Assembly (NCBI GenBank): GCA_902629495.1
Contig: CACORA010000028.1
Coordinates: 1-23,856 of the forward strand
Direction: 5' to 3'
DNA length: 23,856 bases
Origin: Planctomycetaceae bacterium
GTDB lineage: Bacteria > Planctomycetota > Planctomycetia > Pirellulales > UBA1268
A program made the position numbers and the translations under genes. Of this stretch, positions 8,054 through 16,289 are shown one piece after another (position 1 is the stretch's first letter; each line of letters begins with the position of its first letter). The notes under the pieces are model-generated. The model ran no database searches. It worked only from the letters and a program-made list of their open reading frames with translations, and had not been told where the DNA came from.

Positions 8054-8077
8054 CCACTTGCTCCTGGCGAACACAAT

Positions 8078-8127
8078 GCGTTCAGAACCAGACCGAAAGC
8101 CACCTTCAACAGTGTACCGCTGAACGC
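8078..8127 (-). repeat. Inverted repeat in the speA leader
   Basis: GCGTTCAG (8078-8085) and CTGAACGC (8120-8127) are perfect 8-bp complementary arms 34 nt apart, in the 111-bp gap between the DUF1501 gene and speA. In the transcript they would form a stem ending 24 nt before the speA ATG and 12 nt before its AGGAG. It has no T-run, so it is not an intrinsic terminator for the upstream gene. A leader structure acting on speA translation is possible but unproven. Confidence 0.35.
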
Positions 8128-8164
8128 TATCAAGGCCACCAAGGCACGGGATAACCGAATTCCA

Positions 8165-9439
8165 TCAACTGAAGAGCTCTTTGATCAGCCGACCAGAATT
8201 GGCAATCTTCATTGGGCGGCCATTCTTCGCAGTGAATGTCTTCTCAAGAGAAATCCCAAGAGAATGGAGCACGCTCGCCATGACGTCCTGCGATGTGTAC
8301 GGATCTGTCACGACTTCTTTCCCGTCAGAACTAGTCTCGCCAACGGCCATTCCCCGATTAAAGCCCGCACCACCAACAACAACACTCCAACTTCGAGCCC
8401 AATGGTCACGACCACCATTTCCATTAATATTTGGCGTTCGGCTGAATTCTCCCATCCAAATAATAGCCGTATCGTCAAGCATGCCACGATCTGCCAAATC
8501 AGACACTAGGGCACTCATCGCCTTATCAAGCTCTGGCAATTTGCGGTCCGCCAGCGTATTGAAAATGTCGTTGTGATTGTCCCAGCCTCCCAGATCTACT
8601 TCCACAAATGGCACACCTGCTTCAACAAGCCGCCTCGCCATCAAGCAGCCCCTTCCAAAACCGGTTTGACCATATCGCTCCTGAACCGCCTCTGGCTCTT
8701 CCATAACCTTGAACGCGGCCATTTGATCACTCGACATAAGCTTGACTGTCTTATCAAGAACTTTTTCGTGATCTTCGGCTGCTCCGCCTCGCTTTTCACC
8801 AATAAATTTCTGCTCTATTGATGACAGCATGTTCAAACGAGCAGCCATCCGAGATGGGTCAACACCCATATCAAGATTGCGAACGCTTCCATTTGAGTTC
8901 ACAACAAAAGGAGCCCATGTCATTCCCAAAAATCCTGGACCTATGCTATTTCCTCCAACAGAGACAAATGGCGGAATTTCGAGTTCCGGCACCTGATCAG
9001 CCAACTCATGGGCAACCACCGAACCATAGCTCGGGTGTTCCACATTTGGATTTGGGACATAACCGGTGTGCATGTAATATCGTCCCCGCATATGATCAGC
9101 TTCACGCGTACTCATCGAACGAATGATTGACATATGGTGCATCTGCTGCGCCATTAATGGCATATGTTCACATATCGCAACTCCGTCAGCAGACGTTGAT
9201 ATCTGATTGAATTCTCCACCGGTTGGTGCACCTGGCTTGAGATCCCAGATATCCATCGTACTCGGCCCTCCTCCCATCCAAAGGAGAATAGCAGCCTTGT
9301 GACGTTTTTTCATGTCTGGAGCATTTGCAAGAATTGAGTTGGTAAAGGTCGTTGCAGGCCCAGCAAGTGCAGCTGCCCCTGCAAGATGACTCATGAAATG
9401 TCGACGGGTCATGTCGTGAGGAAGGGCAAAGTGTGCCAT
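8165..9439 (-). CDS. DUF1501 protein, Tat-type export signal
   Basis: The 424-residue product belongs to DUF1501, a family with a sulfatase/alkaline-phosphatase-like fold abundant in Planctomycetes, of unknown function. Seen: a twin-arginine start TRRHFM at 11-16 followed by a hydrophobic Ala/Gly-rich stretch, ILLWMGGGPSTMDIWDLKPG at 51-70, READHMRGRYYMHTGYVPNP, GFGRGCLMARRLVEAGVPFVEV, GGWDNHNDIF, IWMGEFSRTPNINGNGGRDH and the C-terminal QDVMASVLHSLGI. AAGGAG sits 8 nt before the ATG at 9439. It follows the DUF1549 gene by 53 nt; the two families usually occur as such a pair, so they probably act together in the periplasm or at the cell surface. I see no truncation. Confidence 0.92.
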   Translation of the reverse strand: MAHFALPHDMTRRHFMSHLAGAAALAGPATTFTNSILANAPDMKKRHKAAILLWMGGGPSTMDIWDLKPGAPTGGEFNQISTSADGVAICEHMPLMAQQMHHMSIIRSMSTREADHMRGRYYMHTGYVPNPNVEHPSYGSVVAHELADQVPELEIPPFVSVGGNSIGPGFLGMTWAPFVVNSNGSVRNLDMGVDPSRMAARLNMLSSIEQKFIGEKRGGAAEDHEKVLDKTVKLMSSDQMAAFKVMEEPEAVQERYGQTGFGRGCLMARRLVEAGVPFVEVDLGGWDNHNDIFNTLADRKLPELDKAMSALVSDLADRGMLDDTAIIWMGEFSRTPNINGNGGRDHWARSWSVVVGGAGFNRGMAVGETSSDGKEVVTDPYTSQDVMASVLHSLGISLEKTFTAKNGRPMKIANSGRLIKELFS

Positions 9440-9492
9440 GGGAAAATCTCCTTGTTAAGAAAGTACGATTTGTCTTTTCGTCAAAATCTGTT

Positions 9493-11217
9493 TTAGTGAT
9501 TAATGATAAATTCGTTTGAATTGAGAACGGCCCACCAGACGTCCTGTAAGGCACTACATGCATCCCCTTTTTGGGAAAGCATAATTGAATTTGCTGCTTT
9601 GATCTCCCTAGATGTTGGCTTTCGAGCGAGCGCAGCCATGTAGAGGGTATTGATTTTTGATGAATTACTTGAACTGCCATTGGCAATGTCATCGAGAAAA
9701 CCGCCTTTGTTAACAGAGGTCGCCTTTTTGACAAGATCACCATTGAACATCATAAGAACCTGAGGAATTGAACCATTAAATGTCGTTGCGTCATCTCCTT
9801 CATCTGTTCCAAAGGCAATGATAAATTGCGACATCCATCGATCCTTCATCTTGGCAGCCTCTTCACCGCCTGACGAACCCGCTTTCGTAGCTATTAGCAG
9901 CGATTCATACAACTGTTCTGCCTGCATCTGACGCATGTAGAATCGCGAGAAAAGAGGAGTCTCTCCCACAGACGGATCATCAACTCCATTTGCCGAACTA
10001 AAGCGGCTCGACAAAGAGTACGGTTTAGAAAGAACAATCCAGCGAATCAACTCTTTCAAATCAAAACTCTGCTCACGAAACCGATTAGCAAGCCCTTCAA
10101 GAAGTTCCGGGTGAGATGGTGGGTTATGTTCCCCAAGATCATCTACTGGCTTTGTAAATCCGTACCCAAGAAACTGCCCCCACATCCGATTCACAATAGC
10201 TTTTGGAAGAAGGGGACTCGATTTCATCAACTGTGCCAACTCATATCTGCGATGGACGCCATAGTCAGTACCATCATCAAACTTACCAGGCATATACCCA
10301 CTACGTTCGATCGCTGTGCCATCCACAAAAACGGGATAGGCAACCTTCATCAGGCCATTGCGTCGCTCATAAAATATTTCAGCTTCCTCAGGATTACTGC
10401 CCTGCTCTCCTGCAAAGTCTTCATCAACGAGCTCAACGGCCTGCACCTCACGAGAACCAGCGAACCGACGGAGAGCTCGCGTCTGACGAAAAAATGCATT
10501 GAATTCCCAGAACTGATTCTGCTTGTGATTATTGAAGGGATGATCATGACACTGAGTGCACTGAACTTGAATACCAAGAAAGATCTGAGCTGTCTTTGCG
10601 GCGGCCTGCACACCACCTTCCGCAAGTTTTCCAGTCAAGAAATTAGCAGCCCCATCAAAGTTCTCTATCTCTGTCTCATTACGGTTCACCCCGGACGCAG
10701 TAACAAGTTCCTCCATGAAACGATCGTAAGAAATATTTTTAGAAAATGCTCGTCGCAAGTACTGCCGCATACCGGGCCGATCAACAAGATCATTATCGAC
10801 ATCACGTCCGATAAGAACCGTTGTCCACACATCGGTCCAATGCCTTGCATACTCATCTACGTAATCGTCACTAAGCAGTTGATCAACAAGTTTTTCTCGC
10901 CTGGAATATGACGAACCCTTGCTATAGGCCTCCAACTCCTCGAGAGAGGGAATACGACCAACGATGTCGAGAAATACCCTGCGACACCATTCTCCATCGG
11001 TGGCTGGACGAGACGGACGAATACCTGCATCGCTCCAGCCTTCTTCAATCTGATTATTGATAAACGCAACGTGAGGAATACCAAAATCATCCGCACGACT
11101 GCTTGTTCCAACTCCGCTGGATGACGACACCGTCTCATTTGCTTCAACAAGCGGCATCCACAACAAGGCAGCGATCAGTAGAAAACATTCACATCCGCGA
11201 CAAGGCATTCGTCTCAT
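9493..11217 (-). CDS. Exported DUF1549/DUF1553 protein
   Basis: The 574-residue product has a signal peptide (basic start MRRMPCRGCE, hydrophobic core about 11-23, likely cut after Val-Glu-Ala), then DUF1549 (about 45-240) with RVFLDIVGRIPS and the hallmark CTQCHDHPF at about 220-228, a CxxCH motif. DUF1553 follows with NRMWGQFLGYGF, DDLGEHNPPSHPELL and a C-terminal VWWAVLNSNEFIINH. It lacks the N-terminal cytochrome-like or LamG-type domains carried by longer relatives. I chose ATG at 11217 because GAGGG lies just upstream (5-7 nt); the GTG at 11232 has none. First gene of the pair with DUF1501. Function unknown; CxxCH may bind haem or metal, but this has not been shown for the family as far as I know. 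Confidence 0.92.
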   Translation of the reverse strand: MRRMPCRGCECFLLIAALLWMPLVEANETVSSSSGVGTSSRADDFGIPHVAFINNQIEEGWSDAGIRPSRPATDGEWCRRVFLDIVGRIPSLEELEAYSKGSSYSRREKLVDQLLSDDYVDEYARHWTDVWTTVLIGRDVDNDLVDRPGMRQYLRRAFSKNISYDRFMEELVTASGVNRNETEIENFDGAANFLTGKLAEGGVQAAAKTAQIFLGIQVQCTQCHDHPFNNHKQNQFWEFNAFFRQTRALRRFAGSREVQAVELVDEDFAGEQGSNPEEAEIFYERRNGLMKVAYPVFVDGTAIERSGYMPGKFDDGTDYGVHRRYELAQLMKSSPLLPKAIVNRMWGQFLGYGFTKPVDDLGEHNPPSHPELLEGLANRFREQSFDLKELIRWIVLSKPYSLSSRFSSANGVDDPSVGETPLFSRFYMRQMQAEQLYESLLIATKAGSSGGEEAAKMKDRWMSQFIIAFGTDEGDDATTFNGSIPQVLMMFNGDLVKKATSVNKGGFLDDIANGSSSNSSKINTLYMAALARKPTSREIKAANSIMLSQKGDACSALQDVWWAVLNSNEFIINH

Positions 11218-11680
11218 GGAAACCCTCAGCACTCAACCAAACAAGAAAATCTATCTTCAGCTAGGAAGCTAACTCAAAACCTTGAAAGTATATACTGCAA
11301 ACGACACCAAAGACCACAAAAAACTCATAAAAAAGAAGATTTTGGACGCCCCCAGTGTGACTCTTCACGAGCGACATCTAATTTCATGAAAGGACCATAA
11401 AAGCACGCTAAAAATGGACAGACATTGCTCTGAAAAGGAGCACGTGCCCCCCCTTTAGCCATTCCATATCAAAGAACGCAATTGTGCCTTCGTAGCCTAA
11501 TCATCATTACTAATGACATACAGACCGTGGATTGTTTCTGGTGCACTTATAAAGACATCGTTTTAATCCACGCAAAGACGAGGCACCTTTCGCTAAAACT
11601 ATAGCCCTGCCAGCTGCACATTCCGGTTTTTTCAAGGCGACAACTGCAGCAACACCCACGCAAAAAAACTTTTTTATACG
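11218..11680. other. Gene-free region between rplQ terminator and the DUF1549 gene
   Basis: About 460 bp without a supportable ORF on either strand. It is A/T-rich with a C7 run at 11447-11453 and the near-palindrome A7-C-T6 at 11662-11675. It holds a perfect 8-bp inverted repeat, CGTGGATT (11526-11533) and AATCCACG (11565-11572), with a 31-nt spacer. A TATACT-like -10 box for the DUF1549 gene is visible at about 11290-11295, but no good -35 box. It may hold promoter and regulatory sites or a small RNA; nothing here proves either. Confidence 0.4.
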
Positions 11681-11723
11681 AAAAAAAGAGACTGCCTCCC
11701 TAGGTGCTGCATATCTAGCAGTC
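11681..11723 (-). terminator. Intrinsic terminator of the ribosomal protein cluster
   Basis: Read on the minus strand, GACTGC (11723-11718) pairs with GCAGTC (11695-11690), an inner CTAG/CTAG pair extends the structure, and the stem is followed by TCTTTTTTT. It lies 50 nt after the rplQ stop. It marks the end of the long ribosomal/rpoA transcription unit and isolates it from the DUF1549-DUF1501 pair. Confidence 0.8.
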
Positions 11724-11773
11724 GTCTGCTTATCTTTTTGAATGAAGCGTTCAGAAATACTTCATTGAGCCGA

Positions 11774-12343
11774 TCAGGCTTCCTCAGAGGCAGCAACCTG
11801 CGGAGCCTGAGAAGCCGCCACTGATGCCTCAACAAACTCAAGCAATGCCTGAGGGCCCGCATCACCGAGTCGCGGCTTGTCCAACTTCAGGATCCGAGTG
11901 TAACCACCCGGACGATCCGAATATCGAGGTGCGATTTCTTCGAACAGCACCCGAACAGCCTGCTTACTCCCCAAAAGAGTGACGGCCTTTCGCCTCGCTG
12001 CAACAGCGGGTGCGATGGCCTGCGCCCACTGATTCCACTGATCACTTTTTCGCCACTTCTTCCATTCTGCAGAATCTCGTTCAGCATCAGTAGCAAATGA
12101 TTGTGCATGCCCCTCTGCAAGCAAACCTTTCTTTGCAAGCGTCACACATCGCTCTACCAACGGCCGAACTTCCTTTGCCTTTGCAACAGTCGTGGTGATT
12201 CGACCCTTGACTGCCGGAGCACCTACTTCATCACTATCTGCATCCCGTTCAGTCAACATGAGAGCGGAAGCAAGGTTTCTCAAAAGAGCTCGCTGATGAG
12301 ATGGACTACGCCCAAGGATTCGGCCTTTTCTTCGGTGACGCAT
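11774..12343 (-). CDS. rplQ: 50S ribosomal protein L17, enlarged
   Basis: Component of the large ribosomal subunit near the exit-tunnel side. The core is clear: MRHRRKGRILGRSPSHQRAL at 1-20, TTVAKAKEVRPLVERCVTLAKKG at 51-73, and VRVLFEEIAPRY plus RPGGYTRILKL at 130-154. At 189 residues it is much longer than the usual 115-130. The extra length is inside the chain: an acidic/glycine insert at about 33-48, a charged, Trp-rich insert at about 75-115, and an Ala/Glu tail. The frame is intact, so these are genuine insertions and not a fusion artefact. AGGA lies about 11 nt before the ATG. Last gene of the cluster, 66 nt after rpoA and before the terminator. Confidence 0.95.
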   Translation of the reverse strand: MRHRRKGRILGRSPSHQRALLRNLASALMLTERDADSDEVGAPAVKGRITTTVAKAKEVRPLVERCVTLAKKGLLAEGHAQSFATDAERDSAEWKKWRKSDQWNQWAQAIAPAVAARRKAVTLLGSKQAVRVLFEEIAPRYSDRPGGYTRILKLDKPRLGDAGPQALLEFVEASVAASQAPQVAASEEA

Positions 12344-12409
12344 AACGATTTATTCCTACAAACGAAAACCAAAATCTTCTATCTTCAACTTGAGAAGAGA
12401 CACGAATCA

Positions 12410-13399
12410 CTACTCAGCAGATTGAACCGACAAATCCATTCCCAGACGCAAACCAAGCTCACTGAGCTTTTCATCAATTTCCTGCATGGTGGTCTCACCA
12501 AAATTCCGAACATCAAGCAACTCTTCACGAGTTCGAGACACAAGGTCTCGAATGCTTGCAATACCTGATTCATGCAGACAGTTGTTCGCACGCAGCGACA
12601 ACCTCAAATCGGACACAAGCATTCCAAGACGACTCTCGAGTGGAGCTTCCAATGAGAGCACATCGCTTGCAGCCGGCAAACTGACAGCCGCATCTGGCTG
12701 GGTATACGCAACAAATGGATTGAGATGCTTCCGAAGAATTTTAGCCGCCTCAACCATAGCCATTTCTGGAGTCACCGTGCCATCAGTCCATATCTCCATA
12801 GTCAATTTGTCATAATTCGTCTTTTGGCCAACCCGTGTTTCCTCGACCTCATAGCGAACACGAGTCACCGGGCTAAATACTGCATCAACCGGAATAATCC
12901 CGATCTCCTGTGCATCAGGGGTATGCTCACTAGCCGGGACATAACCACGACCATTTTCAACAACCATTTCTAACTCGAAAGGAATATCATCCGTTAGAGT
13001 GGCGATGACGAGATCCTTATTCACGACTTCAACCGCTTCATCGGTTTGGACATCTGCACCCGTGACAGCCCCTTGCGCACTTTTCTCAACGCGAATCACA
13101 CGAGTCGAGTCACTGTTGTTTTTTACAACAAGACTTTTCACTGCAAGCACGATGTCTGTAACATCCTCGAGCACGCCTTTGATGGTTGTGAACTCATGGA
13201 GAGCTCCACCAACTTTTATCTGCGTGATCGCACTCCCCTCCAGACTTGACAAAAGCACTCTCCGAAGGCTGTTGCCAACTGTCGTACCAAAACCACGCTC
13301 AAAGGGCTCAGCCGTAAATTTGCCGTATGTTGGCGACAGTGTCTTGGAATCAGGCGTCACAGCCCCGGGAAGCTCAAGCCCACGCCAGCGAATATGCAT
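12410..13399 (-). CDS. rpoA: DNA-directed RNA polymerase alpha subunit
   Basis: Assembles RNA polymerase and contacts promoter UP elements and activators. The 329-residue product has the N-terminal dimerisation domain (about 1-235; [40 protein letters not shown]) and the C-terminal DNA-binding domain (about 255-325; [39 protein letters not shown]). I chose ATG at 13399 because AAGGAG stands 6 nt upstream; the longer TTG-initiated frame would swallow that site. Lies between rpsK and rplQ as in most bacteria, but rpsD, which commonly precedes rpoA, is missing. Confidence 0.97.
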   Translation of the reverse strand: MHIRWRGLELPGAVTPDSKTLSPTYGKFTAEPFERGFGTTVGNSLRRVLLSSLEGSAITQIKVGGALHEFTTIKGVLEDVTDIVLAVKSLVVKNNSDSTRVIRVEKSAQGAVTGADVQTDEAVEVVNKDLVIATLTDDIPFELEMVVENGRGYVPASEHTPDAQEIGIIPVDAVFSPVTRVRYEVEETRVGQKTNYDKLTMEIWTDGTVTPEMAMVEAAKILRKHLNPFVAYTQPDAAVSLPAASDVLSLEAPLESRLGMLVSDLRLSLRANNCLHESGIASIRDLVSRTREELLDVRNFGETTMQEIDEKLSELGLRLGMDLSVQSAE

Positions 13400-13480
13400 C
13401 AAATACTCCTTGAACAACTCAAAAGTGTCTAAAAACCGAGATACCTACTAGGAACATAACTCATACAAATTGGACATTAC

Positions 13481-13861
13481 TCAAACACGACGTTTTTTCG
13501 GTGGACGACAACCGTTATGAGGGAGAGGAGTAATATCCTCAATACTCTTTACGTTCATGCCAGCAGCAGTCAGAGCAGTAATCGCACTTTCACGACCACT
13601 CCCAGGCCCCTTCACTCGCACCTCTAAATCCTTCACACCAAACTTGGAGGCTTTTTCCGCCGCCTGCTGCGCCGCACATTGACCGGCAAACGGGGTACCT
13701 TTCCGGCTCCCCTTAAAGCCACACGTGCCTCCGCTTGACCAACAAAGCGTATCACCTCGATGGTCAGTGATCGTCACTGTTGTGTTGTTAAAACTAGCGT
13801 GGATAAAGGCAATCCCTGCTGTAACGTTTTTCTTTTTTGAAGATTTCGTGGCCTTAGACAT
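13481..13861 (-). CDS. rpsK: 30S ribosomal protein S11
   Basis: Platform protein of the small subunit, contacting 16S rRNA near the mRNA exit site. The 126-residue length is normal. Seen: [20 protein letters not shown] at 16-35, [34 protein letters not shown] and the C-terminal [15 protein letters not shown], all typical. It has a basic start ([12 protein letters not shown]). Follows rpsM by 30 nt and precedes rpoA by 81 nt. Confidence 0.97.
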   Translation of the reverse strand: MSKATKSSKKKNVTAGIAFIHASFNNTTVTITDHRGDTLCWSSGGTCGFKGSRKGTPFAGQCAAQQAAEKASKFGVKDLEVRVKGPGSGRESAITALTAAGMNVKSIEDITPLPHNGCRPPKKRRV

Positions 13862-13891
13862 TGTTTTTCAAATTCCTACCTAAAACTAAGT

Positions 13892-14275
13892 TTACTTAAG
13901 ATCCTTTACGCCCTTCTTGCCAGCCACAGTCTTTTTCGGCCCCTTTCGGGTACGCGCATTTGTACGAGTTCTCTGACCGCGAACAGGCAGGCCACGACGA
14001 TGACGCAAACCTCGATAGCATGCGATATCCTTCAGACGAGAAACACTCTGGGCGGTCTGCCTACGCAATTGACCTTCCACGACATAGTCTTTATCCAAGA
14101 GTGCAGCCAAACGAGCCAACTCATCTTCGTGAAGTTCACGAGCCATACCGAGTGGTTCAATACCAGCCTTGTGGCAAAGCTCCCTCGCAACACGAGGCCC
14201 AACACCATAAAGGTACTGCAATGAGTAAACCGTTTTTTTCTCTGACGGGATATCAACGCCTAGAAGTCGTGGCAT
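13892..14275 (-). CDS. rpsM: 30S ribosomal protein S13
   Basis: Head protein of the small subunit, contacting the P-site tRNA and bridging to L5. The 127-residue product shows MPRLLGVDIPSEKKTVYSLQ at 1-20, YGVGPRVARELCHKAGI, CYRGLRHRRGLPVRGQRTRT and a basic tail, as expected. Only a weak GGA stands before the ATG. Preceded by a 128-nt gap after rpmJ that carries a strong hairpin, unusual within this compact cluster. Confidence 0.97.
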   Translation of the reverse strand: MPRLLGVDIPSEKKTVYSLQYLYGVGPRVARELCHKAGIEPLGMARELHEDELARLAALLDKDYVVEGQLRRQTAQSVSRLKDIACYRGLRHRRGLPVRGQRTRTNARTRKGPKKTVAGKKGVKDLK

Positions 14276-14352
14276 AACGAATAGTCCAATATTGAATCAG
14301 TCTGTTGTTTTTGAAAATGAAAACCTACACTACTATCCGGAATGATTGTCAG

Positions 14353-14394
14353 AGTTTTCAGCACTCCTGCAGTGGCTAAAGAGTGATGAAAACT
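14353..14394 (-). promoter_or_regulatory. Long hairpin between rpmJ and rpsM
   Basis: AGTTTTCA (14353-14360) pairs with TGAAAACT (14387-14394), and CACTC (14362-14366) pairs with GAGTG (14381-14385); one mismatch separates the two stems and the loop is 14 nt. That is 13 bp of a 14-position stem. It starts 9 nt after the rpmJ stop and ends 77 nt before the rpsM ATG. No T-run follows on the minus strand, so it is not an ordinary terminator. Candidates are a ribosomal-protein binding site in the mRNA, a processing site, or a 3'-end stabiliser for the upstream message. Confidence 0.55.
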
Positions 14395-14403
14395 ACTACC
14401 TCC

Positions 14404-14517
14404 TCACCCCTGCCTTTGCTTGTGGCGTGGATCAGAGCACACAACGAAGACCACGCCTCGCCGCTTCACAATTTTGCACTTTTCGCACATTTTGCGAATA
14501 CTTGCGCGAACCTTCAT
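14404..14517 (-). CDS. rpmJ: 50S ribosomal protein L36
   Basis: Small zinc-ribbon protein of the large subunit. The 37-residue chain begins [20 protein letters not shown] and ends RHKQRQG. Zinc ligands Cys11, Cys14, Cys27 and His32 are all present, the zinc-binding form. The frame continues upstream of the ATG at 14517 for 70 codons without homology, so I take the conserved short form. The leader just before it has a C7 run and a 5-bp TGACC/GGTCA hairpin (14544-14558). Between map and rpsM, the usual place; infA is not there. Confidence 0.95.
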   Translation of the reverse strand: MKVRASIRKMCEKCKIVKRRGVVFVVCSDPRHKQRQG

Positions 14518-14605
14518 GCTCAAACTCACAGGGGGGGATCTTCTGACCGGGGAGGTCAAAAGCGAATCAAAGGAGCTCCAAAGTATAGGATCGAAAGAGG
14601 GTAAT

Positions 14606-15430
14606 TCACAAGGGGGTGGCTTTTTCCGGCTTGACAGGGAGATCAAAAGACTCTCCTGGCTCTGGGGCTCCGGTGAGTACACGAATTCCAGATTCAGTGA
14701 TTGCCAGCGTATGCTCAAAATGTGCACTTGGCTTTCCGTCTGCCGTTGACTGAGTCCAGTGATCAGGCATGGGCTTCACCTTTTTTGAACCCATATTCAC
14801 CATTGGCTCGACTGCAATCACTAAGCCCGGCTCAAGGTCAAAATCGTGGTTGCGTCGAAAGGAGGGCGAGCAAAAATTTGGAACCTGAGGATCTTCGTGC
14901 ATGTTACGGCCAATACCGTGACCAACGAAGTTTTCCACAACCGAAAAACCATGGTCTCGGACATACGTTGCCATTTCAGAGGCCACATCACTCCAACGAC
15001 TTCGGGCCGACATCAACTCAATGGCTAAGTAAAGAACACCAGATGTACAGTCAAGGAGTTTCTGAACTTCTTTCGCGATCTGGCCAACCGGATACGTCAT
15101 CGCTGAATCACCACACCATCCATCAATCTTGCAGCCGGTATCAATGCTCACAACATCACCGTCGAGAAGAATTCGATTCCCGGGTATTCCGTGGACAACT
15201 TCCTCGTTCACTGACATACAACAGACTGCTGGAAAAGGCGTCTTTCCCGGTACACCTTTAAAAAGGGGAATGGCCTCTCTTTCAAGAAAAAACTCTTCAA
15301 CAGCAGCATCAATCTCTCCTGTTGTGATGCCCGGTCGAACCAAAGACTTTGCCAGTTGGTGAGCACCCCACACAAGCAGTCCAGCACGACGCATAGCAGA
15401 TATTTCTCTAGCCGAACGCAAATTCACCAC
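14606..15430 (-). CDS. map: Methionine aminopeptidase, type I
   Basis: Removes the initiator methionine from new proteins in the cytoplasm; metal-dependent. With the start chosen here, the ligands fall at Asp97 ([10 protein letters not shown]), Asp108 (WCGDSA), His171 ([12 protein letters not shown]), Glu208 (AVEPMVN) and Glu239 (FEHTLAIT), with the substrate His80 in VVHGIPG, matching the type I arrangement. At 274 residues it is slightly longer than the E. coli form, with a short loop after the Glu208 region and a charged tail. I chose GTG at 15430 because GGGAAGG lies 9 nt upstream; TTG at 15448 and GTG at 15427 are alternatives. Sits between adk and rpmJ after a 197-nt gap that may hold a promoter. 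Confidence 0.95.
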   Translation of the reverse strand: MVNLRSAREISAMRRAGLLVWGAHQLAKSLVRPGITTGEIDAAVEEFFLEREAIPLFKGVPGKTPFPAVCCMSVNEEVVHGIPGNRILLDGDVVSIDTGCKIDGWCGDSAMTYPVGQIAKEVQKLLDCTSGVLYLAIELMSARSRWSDVASEMATYVRDHGFSVVENFVGHGIGRNMHEDPQVPNFCSPSFRRNHDFDLEPGLVIAVEPMVNMGSKKVKPMPDHWTQSTADGKPSAHFEHTLAITESGIRVLTGAPEPGESFDLPVKPEKATPL

Positions 15431-15477
15431 GATGAAGAACCTTCCCAACGCCTGAAAAATATTTAGTGATCCTAACG

Positions 15478-15506
15478 AGTATACGGTTCAAATCACTGAA
15501 GCCCAA
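15478..15506 (-). promoter_or_regulatory. Possible promoter before map
   Basis: On the minus strand, TTGGGC (15506-15501) and TATACT (15483-15478) are separated by 17 nt, a fair fit to a sigma-70-type promoter (3/6 and 5/6). Transcription would start about 41 nt before the map GTG. The gap to adk (197 nt) is the longest in the cluster, so an internal promoter for the map-rpmJ-rpsM-rpsK-rpoA-rplQ part is reasonable. The AGTGAT/ATCACT pair (15465-15470, 15491-15496) flanks the -10 box. Confidence 0.35.
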
Positions 15507-15627
15507 TCCCACACAAACCAACCCCTTGTAGGAGAACTACCGAACGTCTATTTAGAACTTCGTAGATTATTCGTCATTGATTCGAGAACAAGCCGCCTTC
15601 CGATCAATCTTAACTATATCGATTTGG

Positions 15628-16206
15628 CTATCTTCGCCTTCGACTCTTACGATCAAATGTATCCACTGCCAACTTCACTCGCTCAAAAATCTCATTTGTA
15701 TCCCCAAGCCCGTCGATACTCGCCAATTTGCCCTGCCTCGAATAAAACTTGATCAGTGGGGCTGTTTGTGTTTCAAAACTCGTGATTCTCCTCGCGAATA
15801 CATCTGGGTTATCGTCTTCTCGTTTTCGAGCCATCATTCGGCGAATAAGTTCATCACGAGGAACAACCAACTCAATTACCCCGTCAACACTCATAGCTCG
15901 TCGTTCAAGGAGATCATCCAACATTTCCGCTTGAGGCAGGGTCCTTGGAAATCCATCAAGCAAACAACCATGGCGACAATCGGGGGACTCCAGCCGCTTT
16001 GTAATCATGTTGAGCACAAGAGCATCCGGGACAAGTTGACCGTGCTCCATGAAATCCTTTGCCTCCACCCCCTCTGCGGTGCCCTCTTGAATGGCCGTTC
16101 GCAGCATTTCTCCAGTCGATAGATGGGGCACCTGAAGATACTCAATCAGCCGTTGGCACTGCGTGCCTTTGCCTGCCCCGGGAGGTCCGATCAGGATGAT
16201 CCGCAT
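15628..16206 (-). CDS. adk: Adenylate kinase
   Basis: Interconverts ATP + AMP and 2 ADP in the cytoplasm. The 192-residue product has the P-loop GPPGAGKGTQ at 7-16, the AMP-binding LSTGEMLR and DGFPRTLPQAEML, and the LID region ARKREDDNPDVFARRI. The LID is the short form without zinc-binding cysteines, matching its below-average length (long forms are about 215). It ends in a basic RKSRRRR tail. GGA stands 8 nt before the ATG. Located between secY and map, its common place in the spc operon. Confidence 0.97.
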   Translation of the reverse strand: MRIILIGPPGAGKGTQCQRLIEYLQVPHLSTGEMLRTAIQEGTAEGVEAKDFMEHGQLVPDALVLNMITKRLESPDCRHGCLLDGFPRTLPQAEMLDDLLERRAMSVDGVIELVVPRDELIRRMMARKREDDNPDVFARRITSFETQTAPLIKFYSRQGKLASIDGLGDTNEIFERVKLAVDTFDRKSRRRR

Positions 16207-16236
16207 GAACTATCCGTAGCTCTTATGATAAATAAC

Positions 16237-16265
16237 AGTACATGCAAGATGCATCACCGCTTCAA
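16237..16265 (-). promoter_or_regulatory. Weak possible promoter before adk
   Basis: In the 83-nt gap after secY, TTGAAG (16265-16260) and TGTACT (16242-16237) are 17 nt apart on the minus strand, each matching the sigma-70 consensus at four of six positions. Start would lie about 25 nt before the adk ATG. This is a low-scoring match and could be chance. Confidence 0.2.
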
Positions 16266-16289
16266 TGACTGCTGACAATTGAACAGACA

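Noticed and set aside
7906..8142. 78-residue hydrophobic ORF overlapping the speA start
   Set aside because: It lies mostly inside speA in another frame and starts at a GTG without ribosome binding site; the hydrophobicity is a by-product of the frame.
9186..9743. 185-residue minus-strand ORF across the DUF1549-DUF1501 junction
   Set aside because: It overlaps two well-supported genes in another frame and shows no domain.
10111..10911. 266-residue plus-strand ORF
   Set aside because: Antisense to the DUF1549/DUF1553 gene, no ribosome binding site and no recognisable motif; a typical shadow frame.
12368..12402. TCTTC/GAAGA pairing between rpoA and rplQ as a terminator or attenuator
   Set aside because: The stem is 5 bp with poor extension and no T-run, and an intrinsic stop between these two genes is unlikely.
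14544..14558. TGACC/GGTCA hairpin upstream of rpmJ as a terminator
   Set aside because: The stem is only 5 bp and is followed by a C-rich tract, not by T residues.
14518..14605. Possible infA between map and rpmJ
   Set aside because: The gap is 88 nt, less than half of what IF-1 (about 72 codons) needs.
14404..14727. 107-residue version of the rpmJ frame
   Set aside because: Only the last 37 residues are homologous (L36); the rest overlaps map in antisense-free but unconserved frame.
15484..15496. T-arm-like GGTTCAAATC on the plus strand, as in a tRNA
   Set aside because: Flanking bases do not form a 5-bp T-stem, and no acceptor, D or anticodon arms fit around it.
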